Shown here: positions 27,021 to 33,900 of the stretch, one piece after another
How the letters are laid out: each line of letters starts with the position of its first letter
How positions within the stretch are numbered: the stretch's first letter is position 1
DNA from: Bacteroidales bacterium UBA1680
GTDB taxonomy: Bacteria; Bacteroidota; Bacteroidia; Bacteroidales; UBA932
Reading direction: 5' to 3'
DNA: 33,900 bases
NCBI GenBank assembly: GCA_002320605.1
Contig: DCKG01000018.1
Location: 1-33,900, forward strand
The notes under the pieces: model-generated
The model's database searches: none
What the model was told of the DNA's origin: nothing
The model's input: the letters and a program-made list of their open reading frames with translations, nothing else
Program-made: the position numbers and the translations under genes

Positions 27021-28418
27021 ATGGGAAGATTATTGGCGCCTCCGGCATTCAAGCCGGAAATCACGGAAAATGTTGACGAAAGGTACAAGAAACTGCGTCT
27101 GGAAGTATTCTTGGGCATATTCATAGGCTACGCAGGATTCTACATAGTCAGGAAGAATTTCTCGATGGCAATCCCCGGCCTCGAAGCCTTGGGATTCCAC
27201 ACGGAGGAACTAGCTATAGTGCTGTCCATGAATGCCATTGCCTACGGATTCTCAAAATTCCTCATGGCCAGCATCTCGGACAGAAGCGACGCACGCAAAT
27301 TCCTGCCTCTGGGGCTCATCATGGCCGCAATTTCGATGGCATTCATGATTGTCCCAGTCCAGTGGATCGGCATCGCGCACGAGAAGACAGCCGTCGCAGT
27401 GATGGCGGCTTTGAACTTCCTCGTGGGCTGGTTCAACGGGATGGGCTGGCCTCCTTGCGGCAGGGTCATGACCCACTGGTTCTCCATCAAGGAAAGAGGC
27501 ACATGGATGAGCGTATGGAATTGTGCGCATAACGTGGGCGGAGCCCTGGTCGGGCCTATGGCCACCTACGGTGCCATGTGGTTCGGGTCATGGTTTTATG
27601 GAGCGCATGCGGAATATTACTTTCTGGCAGGCTCTTTCTTGTTCCCTGCCGCTACGGCGATTCTGGTTGCCATCATCGCCTACTGCCTCATCCGCGACAC
27701 GCCTCAGTCCTGCGGCCTCCCTTCCATAGAGAAATGGTCCGGCCACGCCGCTAAGACATATTCAGAAGACAGTGAGAAGGTCATCTCGGTGAAGCAGATT
27801 TTCAAGACTGTGTTAAGCAACAAGCTGCTTTGGTACATCGCTTTTGCCAACGCATTCGTCTACATGGTGCGCTACGGCTGCCTGGACTGGGCTCCAAAAA
27901 TACTGACCGACAAAGGCATAGACCTTCAAAGCACCGGCTGGGCCTATTTCGCCTACGAGTTCGCCGCCATCCCAGGAACGCTCTTCTGCGGCTGGCTTAG
28001 CGACAAAGCCTTTCATGGCAAGCGTGCCCTGCCAATGATGCTGTTCATGGCACTCGTCGGAATAGCCATATTCATATATTGGCAGAACCTGGATAACCTT
28101 TCAGTGGTAATCGGCTGTCTCATCGCCATCGGGTTCTTCATCTACGGGCCGGTCATGCTCATCGGCGTGCAGGCTCTCGACCTTGCGCCGAAGAATGCTG
28201 CAGGCACGGCAGCAGGCCTCACTGGCTTCATGGGCTACGTGCTAGGCACTGCAATCCTCGCCAACATATTAATAGGTTTCGTCATGAATAGGGCCGGCCT
28301 GGACTGGGTGTTCATCCTGTTCCTAGGGGCATGCGCCATTGCCATACTGCTGATGGCGCTTACTTTGCGTGCCGAAAAATACCTGTCCGAGAAGCCATCT
28401 GCAAAAGAAAGCGACTGA
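27021..28418 (+). CDS. glpT: GlpT/UhpT-like organophosphate:phosphate antiporter (MFS, OPA family)
   Basis: From the ATG at 27021 the product has 465 residues and about 12 membrane helices. Motifs typical of GlpT are present: GYAGFYIVRKNFSMAIPGL, YGFSKFLMASISDRSDARKF, GWFNGMGWPPCGRVMTHWFS and RDTPQSCGLPSIEKW. Family members import glycerol 3-phosphate or hexose phosphates in exchange for inorganic phosphate across the inner membrane. GlpT is the closest motif match, but UhpT-type hexose phosphate transport is not excluded. The 26937 start would add 28 residues rich in Cys, Ile and Ser that overlap the promoter box, so I reject it. It lies opposite the helicase and 69 nt before grpE. Confidence 0.85.
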   Translation: MGRLLAPPAFKPEITENVDERYKKLRLEVFLGIFIGYAGFYIVRKNFSMAIPGLEALGFHTEELAIVLSMNAIAYGFSKFLMASISDRSDARKFLPLGLIMAAISMAFMIVPVQWIGIAHEKTAVAVMAALNFLVGWFNGMGWPPCGRVMTHWFSIKERGTWMSVWNCAHNVGGALVGPMATYGAMWFGSWFYGAHAEYYFLAGSFLFPAATAILVAIIAYCLIRDTPQSCGLPSIEKWSGHAAKTYSEDSEKVISVKQIFKTVLSNKLLWYIAFANAFVYMVRYGCLDWAPKILTDKGIDLQSTGWAYFAYEFAAIPGTLFCGWLSDKAFHGKRALPMMLFMALVGIAIFIYWQNLDNLSVVIGCLIAIGFFIYGPVMLIGVQALDLAPKNAAGTAAGLTGFMGYVLGTAILANILIGFVMNRAGLDWVFILFLGACAIAILLMALTLRAEKYLSEKPSAKESD

Positions 28419-28487
28419 CAAAATGGCACAAAACATTGGTAGCATGCAATTTGATTCTCCCGAGACGGAGGTTAATAATTAAAGAAT

Positions 28488-29120
28488 ATGTCAAAACACG
28501 ATAAGAATATAAATAACGCTGCTCAATCTATTGAGAGCGAGGAAAAAAAGAACGTTGAACAGACGCAGGAGCCTAAAAAGGCCGAAGAGCAGAAGAAAGA
28601 AGAAGCGCCACAAGAGAAAAAGGTTGATGACAAGCGCCTTGAGCAGATGGAAGCGGAGCTCGCCAAAGTCAAGGACGAGGCAGCGAAGGGAAAAGAGGCC
28701 GTAGCGAAAGAGAAGAACGACTACATGAGGCTGCTCGCCGAGTTCGACACGTTCCGCAGGAGAACTGCGGAGGAAAAGCTTCATCTGAAAGAGTCTGCGA
28801 TCGCGGATTTCATCAAAGGAATGCTGCCTGTGCTGGACTCTTGCGAGCAAGCTCTGAAGATGCTGGACAAGCCTGATAATGCATCAGACAAGGAAGGCAT
28901 CAATCTGATTTATGCAAACATAATGTCATACCTCAAGTCTAATGGCTTGGAGATAATCAAAGCCAAAGGCGAGAAGTTTGACACGGATTTTCATGAAGCC
29001 GTGGCGCAGATGCCTGTCGATGATGCGGCCAAGAAGGGCCTGATCTACGATGTCGTCCAGACTGGCTACGCCCTTTCGGGAAAGGTGATCCGCTATGCCA
29101 AAGTGGTCGTAGGAATATAG
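28488..29120 (+). CDS. grpE: GrpE nucleotide exchange factor
   Basis: The 210-residue co-chaperone drives ADP release from DnaK. The first 80 or so residues are a charged, Lys/Glu-rich coiled coil (EEKKNVEQTQEPKKAEEQKK), longer than in E. coli. Then come the long dimerisation helix with EKNDYMRLLAEFDTFRRRTA and the C-terminal beta-domain with FDTDFHEAVAQMP and VVQTGYALSGKVIRYAKVVV, both diagnostic of GrpE. The dnaJ gene follows after 13 nt. dnaK is not in the window. No heat-shock operator (CIRCE) is visible upstream. Confidence 0.95.
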   Translation: MSKHDKNINNAAQSIESEEKKNVEQTQEPKKAEEQKKEEAPQEKKVDDKRLEQMEAELAKVKDEAAKGKEAVAKEKNDYMRLLAEFDTFRRRTAEEKLHLKESAIADFIKGMLPVLDSCEQALKMLDKPDNASDKEGINLIYANIMSYLKSNGLEIIKAKGEKFDTDFHEAVAQMPVDDAAKKGLIYDVVQTGYALSGKVIRYAKVVVGI

Positions 29121-29133
29121 GAGGGTAAGGAAT
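29119..29133 (+). promoter_or_regulatory. Strong Shine-Dalgarno before dnaJ
   Basis: AGGAGG at 29119-29124 overlaps the grpE stop codon and lies 9 nt before the dnaJ ATG. A perfect E. coli-like site at ideal spacing is unusual here, where most genes show none, and it supports the chosen start. Confidence 0.6.
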
Positions 29134-30309
29134 ATGGCAGAGAACAAAAGAGACTATTACGAAGTCCTGGGCATCGACAAGAATGCCTCGGCAGATGACA
29201 TAAAGATGGCATACCGCAAGGCTGCCATGAAGTGGCATCCGGACCGCTGGGTGAATGGAACCGCCGCCGAGAAAAAGACAGCGGAGGAGAAGTTCAAGGA
29301 GGCTTCGGAGGCATATTCAGTGCTTAGCGATCCTGACAAAAAGGCAAAATACGATCAGTTCGGCTTCGCTGGAGTTGAAGGCCAAGCGGCTCCTGATTTT
29401 AGCGGTGGCTTCGGCAACCTCGATGATATATTAAACGATCTTTTCGGGGGTGCATTCGGTGGCAGTTTCGGCGGATTCAATTTTGGTGGCAGCTCTTCTA
29501 GCCGTTCTCAGCAGAAAGTCTACAAAGGCCGTGACATCAGGACACGTGTCCGTCTGACTCTCAGCGAGATAGCCACTGGCTGCGACAAGAATGTCACTAT
29601 AGAGCGCAACAGGCCTTGTCCAGATTGCGGCGGACGTGGAACCAGAAATGCTTCCGATGTGAAGACTTGTCCTACCTGCAAGGGTTCCGGACAGGTTCAA
29701 AGAGTGGTCAATTCCCTGTTTGGGAGGACGGTCACTTATTCGACCTGCCCTCAGTGTGGCGGAGAAGGCAAAATCGTCACTAACCCTTGCGGCACTTGCG
29801 GTGGCACTGGTCTTGTGCGCAGGCGCGAAACCGTGAAAGTTCATGTTCCTGCAGGCGTGGAAGAAGGCATGCAGCTTACTATTCGTGGTGAAGGCCACGC
29901 TGCCCCTCACAATGGGGTGAATGGCGACTTGCTCGTTGTAATTGAAGAAGTTCCAGACTCGAATATTCAGAGAGATGGGAACAATCTGTTCTATTCCACG
30001 GTAATATCCGTGACTGACGCCATTTTGGGATGCGACATCAACGTTCCTTGCCTGGATGGCACTTACAGGGTGAAGGTGTCCCCTGGAACGCAGTCTGGCA
30101 CGGTGATGAAGCTTCGTGGCAAAGGTCTGCCGTCGGTGAACAGCTATGGAACAGGCGACATGTACGTGAAGATTCTCGTCTGGATACCTCGCAAGCTCTC
30201 CCGTGATGAGAAAAACGCCATAGAAAGCATGAGAGAAAGCAGTTCTTTTACTCCCGACCTCAATAGGGAGGACAAGCAGCTGTTCGACAAAGAAAAGAAA
30301 ATATTCTAA
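29134..30309 (+). CDS. dnaJ: Chaperone protein DnaJ (Hsp40)
   Basis: The 391-residue co-chaperone stimulates DnaK ATP hydrolysis and delivers substrates. The J domain (about 6-75) has HPD at residues 35-37. A Gly/Phe-rich linker (FGGAFGGSFGGFNFGG) follows, then the zinc domain with four CxxCxGxG repeats (CPDCGGRG from Cys162, CPTCKGSG, CPQCGGEG, CGTCGGTG), then two C-terminal substrate-binding domains (VHVPAGVEEGMQLTIRGEG). All parts of a type I DnaJ are intact. It lies 13 nt after grpE, with which it is surely co-transcribed; the GSCFA gene follows after 14 nt. Confidence 0.96.
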   Translation: MAENKRDYYEVLGIDKNASADDIKMAYRKAAMKWHPDRWVNGTAAEKKTAEEKFKEASEAYSVLSDPDKKAKYDQFGFAGVEGQAAPDFSGGFGNLDDILNDLFGGAFGGSFGGFNFGGSSSSRSQQKVYKGRDIRTRVRLTLSEIATGCDKNVTIERNRPCPDCGGRGTRNASDVKTCPTCKGSGQVQRVVNSLFGRTVTYSTCPQCGGEGKIVTNPCGTCGGTGLVRRRETVKVHVPAGVEEGMQLTIRGEGHAAPHNGVNGDLLVVIEEVPDSNIQRDGNNLFYSTVISVTDAILGCDINVPCLDGTYRVKVSPGTQSGTVMKLRGKGLPSVNSYGTGDMYVKILVWIPRKLSRDEKNAIESMRESSSFTPDLNREDKQLFDKEKKIF

Positions 30310-30323
30310 GAAGCTGTTTTGAA

Positions 30324-31229
30324 ATGAATGGCTTGAAGTTGCAGACTCCGGTGGATGCGGGACATAGCGAGTCCGGCATCTCGTTGAATGACAAGATATT
30401 CGTCATCGGGAGCTGCTTTGCCGATAACATCGGGGCTGAGATGAAAGATCTTGGTCTCGATGTTTGCGTAAATCCGTTCGGAACCCTCTACAATCCTGTC
30501 TCGATTTGCAATTCCATCGCTCGCCTGTCTTCGGGAGTGCATTTCACTGAGGATGAGTGCGTCGAGATGGGGGCTGGCGCCTCACTTGTCTGCTCTTTCA
30601 GCCACCATACTACTTTTGCGAGGAAGACAGCGGAGGAGTTTCTGGAATATGCCAACGCTCGATTAGACGAGGCTTCTGCTTTCTGGAAGGCAGCCAACAA
30701 AGTAATAGTGACACTGGGCACCGCTTGGTGCTATGAATATATGAAGACGGGCGAGATCGTCTCGAACTGTCTGAAGCGGGACGCCAAGGAATTCTCTAGA
30801 AGGAGGCTCTTGATTCCAGAGGTTTCAGCGCTGCTCATGAATATGCTGAAGCGCAATCCTGGCAAAGATTTCATTTTCACGGTCTCTCCTATCAGGCATC
30901 TGAAAGACGGCGCGCATGGCAGCCAGCTGAGCAAAAGCACGCTGCTGCTCGCTGTCGATGAGGTCGTCTCCGGGGTTAAGGGCGAGAATGCCCTGCAAGG
31001 TTCGACAGGGAAGGCCGAGTATTTCCCTGCGTATGAAATAATGCTGGATGAGCTCCGAGACTACCGCTTCTACGCAGAAGACATGGTGCATCCATCCAGG
31101 CAGGCCTCTGATTATATCTGGAGCCGTTTCACAGAATTCGCTTTTTCGCAAGAGGACATCCGTGAGATGGAAAAGCGTGAAGATGCGCTTCGCCGATCCC
31201 GCCACAGACCGATTTTGCGCCAAGCCTAG
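30324..31229 (+). CDS. GSCFA-domain protein
   Basis: The 301-residue protein contains the family-naming motif near its N-terminus (KIFVIGSCFADNIGAEM) and other GSCFA landmarks: NPFGTLYNPVSICNSI, VIVTLGTAWCYEY, FIFTVSPIRHLKDGAHGSQL and the C-terminal DMVHPSRQASDYIW. The GSCFA family (PF08885) resembles SGNH/GDSL hydrolases, with the Ser in GSCF and the Asp-x-x-His in DMVHPS in catalytic positions, so an esterase or acyl-hydrolase role is plausible but unproven. There is no signal peptide, so it should be cytoplasmic. It starts 14 nt after dnaJ. Its last codons overlap the -33 box of the ffh promoter. Confidence 0.88.
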   Translation: MNGLKLQTPVDAGHSESGISLNDKIFVIGSCFADNIGAEMKDLGLDVCVNPFGTLYNPVSICNSIARLSSGVHFTEDECVEMGAGASLVCSFSHHTTFARKTAEEFLEYANARLDEASAFWKAANKVIVTLGTAWCYEYMKTGEIVSNCLKRDAKEFSRRRLLIPEVSALLMNMLKRNPGKDFIFTVSPIRHLKDGAHGSQLSKSTLLLAVDEVVSGVKGENALQGSTGKAEYFPAYEIMLDELRDYRFYAEDMVHPSRQASDYIWSRFTEFAFSQEDIREMEKREDALRRSRHRPILRQA

Positions 31230-31244
31230 TAATCGCTATCTTTG
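31214..31244 (+). promoter_or_regulatory. Promoter of ffh: TTTG - 19 nt - TATCTTTG
   Basis: TTTG at 31214-31217 and TATCTTTG at 31237-31244 match the Bacteroidetes -33/-7 consensus, both elements exact and the spacing ideal. The -33 element lies inside the end of the GSCFA gene. The predicted leader of ffh is about 95 nt. Confidence 0.75.
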
Positions 31245-31261
31245 CAGTCCGAAATGACGCC

Positions 31262-31307
31262 GTCATCCAGGATGACCCACCCCGCCATCCTGAACTTGAT
31301 TCAGGAT
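31262..31307. repeat. Two small inverted repeats in the ffh leader
   Basis: GTCATCC-A-GGATGAC at 31262-31276 is a near-perfect palindrome. ATCCTGAA (31287-31294) pairs exactly with TTCAGGAT (31300-31307) around a 5-nt loop. The second resembles a REP-like hairpin found between genes in many bacteria. Both would be transcribed as part of the ffh leader. No T-run follows, so neither is a terminator. Confidence 0.6.
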
Positions 31308-31347
31308 CTGGTGCTTACGAAAATGGAATATTAAATATTCATAGAAT

Positions 31348-32673
31348 ATGTTTGAGAATTTACAGGAAAGGCTGGAAAGGTCTTTCAAGATACTAAAAGG
31401 TGAAGGCAAAATCACCGAAATAAATGTCTCTGAAACAGTTAAGGACATACGCAGGGCCCTTCTGGATGCCGATGTAAGCTTCAACGTCGCAAAGGAATTC
31501 TGCAATACTGTCAAGGACAAAGCCATCGGGCAGAACGTGCTGACGGCTGTGAAACCACAGCAGATGATGGTGAAAATCGTCCATGACGAACTGGCCAGCT
31601 TCATGGGAAGCAATGCCTCTGACATCAATGTCAAAGGCAATCCGGGAATTGTCCTCCTGGCCGGCCTGAACGGCTCCGGTAAGACCACGTTCGCAGCTAA
31701 GCTGGCAAATTACGTGCGTAGCAAGAAGGGCATGAAAGTGCTTCTGGCAGCCTGCGATACGTTCCGCCCTGCCGCCATCGAGCAATTGAAGGTCCTCGGC
31801 GAAGGAATTCAGGTTCCTGTATATTCCGAAGACGGCGTTCAAGACCCGATCAAAATAGCGAAGAACGCTATCGCCAGGGCAAAATCCGAAGGCTATTCTG
31901 TCGTAATCATCGATACCGCCGGACGCCTCGCCGTAGATCAGGAACTCATGGATGAAATCTCTGCCCTGCACGATGCCGTGAAGCCGACCGAGTCACTGTT
32001 CGTTGTCGATGCTATGACCGGTCAGGACGCCGTGGCTACAGCAAAAGTCTTCAACGACAGACTGAATTTCGACGGCGTTGTGCTTACCAAGATGGATGGC
32101 GACACCCGTGGCGGCGCCGCCCTGTCCATTAAATATGTCACAGGCAAGCCAATCAAGTTCATATCTTCCGGAGAGAAGATGGAGGCCATAGATGTTTTCC
32201 ATCCGGACCGCATCGCGGACAGAATCCTGGGAATGGGCGACGTGGTCTCCCTCGTCGAAAAGGCTCAAGAGCAGTACGATGAAAAAGAGGCTCGAGAGAC
32301 ACGCAAGAAACTAGCAAAGAACAAGTTCGGCCTGATGGACTTCTACAATCAGATCCAGCAGATTCGCAAGATGGGCAACATCAAAGACTTGGCCGGAATG
32401 ATTCCGGGGGTGGGCAAAGCCATAAAAGACATAGACATCGATAACGACAAGGCTTTCAAAGGAATAGAAGCCATGATCATGTCCATGACGCCGGAAGAAA
32501 GAGACAATCCGGAAATCATCAATGGTAGCCGCCGCAAACGCATCGCAGACGGGTCAGGGACTTCGGTCCAGGAACTCAACCGGTTGCTAAAGCAGTTCGA
32601 CAGCACCCGCAGCATAATGCGCAGTGCAGTCACCGGCAACCTCGCCCAGCGCATGCGCTCATTCAAGCGCTAG
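31348..32673 (+). CDS. ffh: Signal recognition particle protein Ffh (SRP54)
   Basis: The 441-residue GTPase binds signal sequences and 4.5S RNA and targets nascent membrane proteins to FtsY. The N domain (MFENLQERLERSFKILKGEG, then ADVSFNVAKEF) precedes the G domain with GLNGSGKTTFAAKLA (around residues 106-120), ACDTFRPAAIEQL, IIDTAGRLAVDQEL, TKMDGDTRGGAAL and KFISSGEKMEAIDVF. The M domain ends with FDSTRSIMRSAVTGN and is only moderately methionine-rich. All motifs are intact. It has its own promoter, so it is not simply read through from dnaJ. Confidence 0.96.
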   Translation: MFENLQERLERSFKILKGEGKITEINVSETVKDIRRALLDADVSFNVAKEFCNTVKDKAIGQNVLTAVKPQQMMVKIVHDELASFMGSNASDINVKGNPGIVLLAGLNGSGKTTFAAKLANYVRSKKGMKVLLAACDTFRPAAIEQLKVLGEGIQVPVYSEDGVQDPIKIAKNAIARAKSEGYSVVIIDTAGRLAVDQELMDEISALHDAVKPTESLFVVDAMTGQDAVATAKVFNDRLNFDGVVLTKMDGDTRGGAALSIKYVTGKPIKFISSGEKMEAIDVFHPDRIADRILGMGDVVSLVEKAQEQYDEKEARETRKKLAKNKFGLMDFYNQIQQIRKMGNIKDLAGMIPGVGKAIKDIDIDNDKAFKGIEAMIMSMTPEERDNPEIINGSRRKRIADGSGTSVQELNRLLKQFDSTRSIMRSAVTGNLAQRMRSFKR

Positions 32674-32691
32674 CCCCGACAGACTACCGAG

Positions 32692-32782
32692 TCTTTACAA
32701 GCCTATCCACGACTTCTTAGTCCAAAGCCGTGGCATGCGCATTGGCATCAGCAACTCTTTACAAGCCTATCCACAACTTCTT
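32692..32782. repeat. 27-bp direct repeat, two copies
   Basis: The copies are 32692-32718 and 32756-32782, beginning TCTTTACAAGCCTATCCAC. They differ at one base (G or A after CCAC) and their starts lie 64 nt apart. They sit just after the ffh stop in non-coding DNA. Confidence 0.85.
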
Positions 32783-32818
32783 TGAGGTGAGAGAATAGTG
32801 CAAGGCACACAGCGCAAG

Positions 32819-32878
32819 GGCAAGGCTTAAAGTTCCAAGGCAAGGTATACAGTTCCAAGAGTGGGCTTACAGTTTCAG
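32819..32878. repeat. Degenerate 20-bp tandem repeat, three copies
   Basis: Units 32819-32838 (GGCAAGGCTTAAAGTTCCAA), 32839-32858 (GGCAAGGTATACAGTTCCAA) and 32859-32878 (GAGTGGGCTTACAGTTTCAG) are in tandem. A more diverged fourth unit may precede them at about 32799-32817. Confidence 0.75.
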
Positions 32879-33064
32879 GGCAGGGTGATGTGCCGTTGAG
32901 TAGCCTAGGGTGATGGATGGCTTACCCAGCCCCACTTCAAAAAGCCGGCCTCGGAAGGCCGTAGTATCCCGTAGCCTCGCTGAATGCACATACCCCTGCC
33001 CAGCTTTTGCACTGCCTACCCTTTGGGTAATAAAATTACTGCAATTTGCATAGCAAGCCTTCAT

Positions 33065-33121
33065 CGATTCCCATGCACGCCACTTGCTAAAGCGATTCCC
33101 ATGCATGCCCACTTGCGAAAG
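33065..33121. repeat. 28-bp tandem duplication
   Basis: Copy one (33065-33092) and copy two (33093-33121, one extra base) both start CGATTCCCATGCA and end with an ACTTGC-AAAG pattern. They differ at two or three positions. Confidence 0.85.
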
Positions 33122-33202
33122 GGCAGCCTGCTACGCTGAACCTCTACAACATATTCCTAAAATAGATGAATGGCATCCCTGTAAGCGTCTCCGGAGATAG
33201 GT

Positions 33203-33234
33203 ATTGATAGGCCGACGACTCTGAGATACCTTTG
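33203..33234 (+). promoter_or_regulatory. IS66 promoter: ATTG - 20 nt - TACCTTTG
   Basis: TACCTTTG at 33227-33234 is a full TAnnTTTG match, with ATTG at 33203-33206 as a near -33 box. The element therefore carries a host-type promoter just inside its left end. Confidence 0.55.
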
Positions 33235-33251
33235 CATGAAAAAAGAGAATA

Positions 33252-33669
33252 ATGTCAGGCAGATGTAAATTACCCCCGGAGAAAGTCGAACTGTACGAGC
33301 GAGTATATGAGACCTACAAGCAAAGAGGTCAAGCTTAATCCCGATTATGCATTCAGGGCCCATTGCGCCAAATGGGGCGTGAAGTCAGACAAGTTGAACG
33401 AGCGGCTTTGCCGCGAAGGAATATTCATATCGGACCTCAGGCGGGAGGCTCGCGAGGCCCTTGCCAGGGAAGCCATCAGGCAATCCCAGCGACTAGGCTC
33501 GTTCGTTTCCATACAGCCTGAAAGCGAGGCGATGACCGGCTGGCGCAACACGGAGATCCCCCGCGTCGAGGTATACCTCCCGGGGAAGATACATCTGACG
33601 GTGAAGAAAGGCACGGCGGCAGACGTGATCAGCCTGATATCCACTTATGCAGAGAGAGGAGGGCGGTAA
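33252..33669 (+). pseudogene. IS66 TnpA-like accessory gene with an apparent +1 frameshift
   Basis: The ATG at 33307 opens a 120-residue frame whose second half (RREAREALAREAIRQSQRLG, then EVYLPGKIHLTVKKGTAADV) fits IS66 TnpA. An earlier ATG at 33252, about 12 nt after the predicted transcript start, opens another frame (LPPEKVELYERVYETYKQRG) that looks like the missing N-terminal helices and stops at 33336-33338. Removing one base near 33330 would join them as YKQRG-KLNPDYAFR. So either this copy is mutated, or the shift is programmed, or translation simply starts at 33307. The stop overlaps the tnpB start as TAATG. I mark it as a pseudogene with reservation. Confidence 0.6.
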
Positions 33670-33900
33670 TGTTCGGCCTAGAGAGTTGTCACAGGTACTT
33701 CGTGTGCCAGCACCCCGTGAACATGCGCAAGGGCATCGACTCCCTGTTCAACCTGATCCAGGCAGAGTCCCCGCTCTCGCCGATGAGCGGCGACGTGTTC
33801 GTGTTCTTTTCCAAGAACCGCCAGAGCGTGAAGCTGCTGCGCTGGGACACGGACGGGTTCCTGCTGTACCAGAAGCGCCTTGAGCGGGGCTCGTTCGAGA
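33669..33900 (+). CDS. tnpB: IS66 TnpB (Orf2) accessory protein, partial
   Basis: The frame starts at the ATG at 33669, overlapping the tnpA stop by one base, and stays open to the window end (77 codons). It reads MFGLESCHRYFVCQHPVNMR, then GIDSLFNLIQAE, DVFVFFSKNRQSVKLLRWD and GFLLYQKRLERGSFE. These match the IS66 Orf2 family, whose members are about 115 residues long. The protein is needed for IS66 transposition, but its biochemical role is not settled. The 3' end is outside the window. Confidence 0.92.
   Translation, partial: MFGLESCHRYFVCQHPVNMRKGIDSLFNLIQAESPLSPMSGDVFVFFSKNRQSVKLLRWDTDGFLLYQKRLERGSFE

Larger units (their letters stand above)
32674..33180. other. Repeat-rich intergenic stretch between ffh and IS66
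   Basis: About 500 nt carry three separate families of short repeats (listed individually) and small palindromes such as CGGCCTCGGAAGGCCG near 32944 and TACCCTTTGGGTA near 33018. A minus-strand ORF of 81 codons (32867-33112) spans two of the repeat sets and has no motif I know, so I do not call it a gene. There is no clear ffh terminator. Confidence 0.6.
33181..33900 (+). mobile_element. IS66-family insertion sequence, left part (cut by the window end)
   Basis: The left end begins GTAAGCGTCTCCGG at 33181, matching the GTAAGCG terminus typical of IS66. A promoter, tnpA and tnpB follow in the expected order. The 8 nt outside (GCATCCCT, 33173-33180) would be the target duplication. The large tnpC transposase and the right end lie beyond the window. 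Base composition is more GC-rich than the flank. Confidence 0.85.

Noticed and set aside
28424..28445. TGGCAC...TTGG before grpE, resembling a sigma-54 -24/-12 promoter
   Set aside because: The spacing between the two halves is off by one and the second half lacks the GC pair.
32867..33112. 81-codon minus-strand ORF in the repeat-rich gap
   Set aside because: It spans the repeats, has no recognised motif, and the repeat periods are not multiples of three; more likely a chance reading of repeat DNA.
32692..33121. Repeats considered as a CRISPR array
   Set aside because: Only two or three copies per family, different units, no constant spacer length and no cas genes in the window.

Overview
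The window looks like a chromosome segment of a Bacteroidota member, most likely Bacteroidales and possibly gut- or rumen-associated. The evidence is a SusC/SusD pair, a GSCFA-domain protein, a eukaryote-type GT3 glycogen synthase, little Shine-Dalgarno use, and promoter-like TAnnTTTG boxes (Bacteroidetes -7 element) before several genes. I could not identify the species from sequence alone.

Layout. (1) 99-1671, plus strand: a lipoprotein-type Gfo/Idh/MocA oxidoreductase and a two-helix small membrane protein, closed by a hairpin terminator. (2) 1672-2270: non-coding, with a decayed transposase C-terminus. (3) 2280-8977, plus strand: a susC-susD-S9 peptidase operon with a very clear terminator, best read as a RagAB-like peptide uptake and cleavage unit. 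(4) About 8978-11440: a graveyard of mobile DNA holding a frameshifted, truncated IS1182-type transposase joined head-on to the 5' part of a group II intron. (5) 11442-12623, minus strand: a secreted GH99-like (WbsX-type) protein. (6) 26866 down to 12801, minus strand: a seven-gene run with gaps of 22 nt or less and several start/stop overlaps. The order is UvrD-type helicase, GlgB, GH133-like debranching enzyme, GT4 glycosyltransferase, GH57 amylase with a Lys/Pro/Ala tail, a fused GT3 glycogen synthase/GT35 phosphorylase, and RibF. (7) 27021-32673, plus strand: a GlpT-like OPA transporter, grpE, dnaJ, a GSCFA protein and ffh. (8) 32674-33180: a non-coding stretch dense in short direct repeats. 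(9) 33181 to the end: the left part of an IS66 element (end, promoter, tnpA with an apparent frameshift, tnpB cut by the window edge).

How the genes work together. The core is a glycogen operon carrying chain elongation (GT3, probably UDP-glucose), branching (GH13), debranching (GH133-like), internal hydrolysis (GH57) and phosphorolysis (GT35). Synthase and phosphorylase sit on one 1412-residue polypeptide. There is no glgC or GT5 glgA, which fits a UDP-glucose route. grpE-dnaJ and ffh are housekeeping genes. I found no CRISPR array, tRNA or rRNA, and no clear new defence system. The most unusual items are the bifunctional fused enzyme with its atypical companions, the histone-like tail on the GH57 protein, the possible leaderless starts, and the repeat-rich gap before the IS66 copy.
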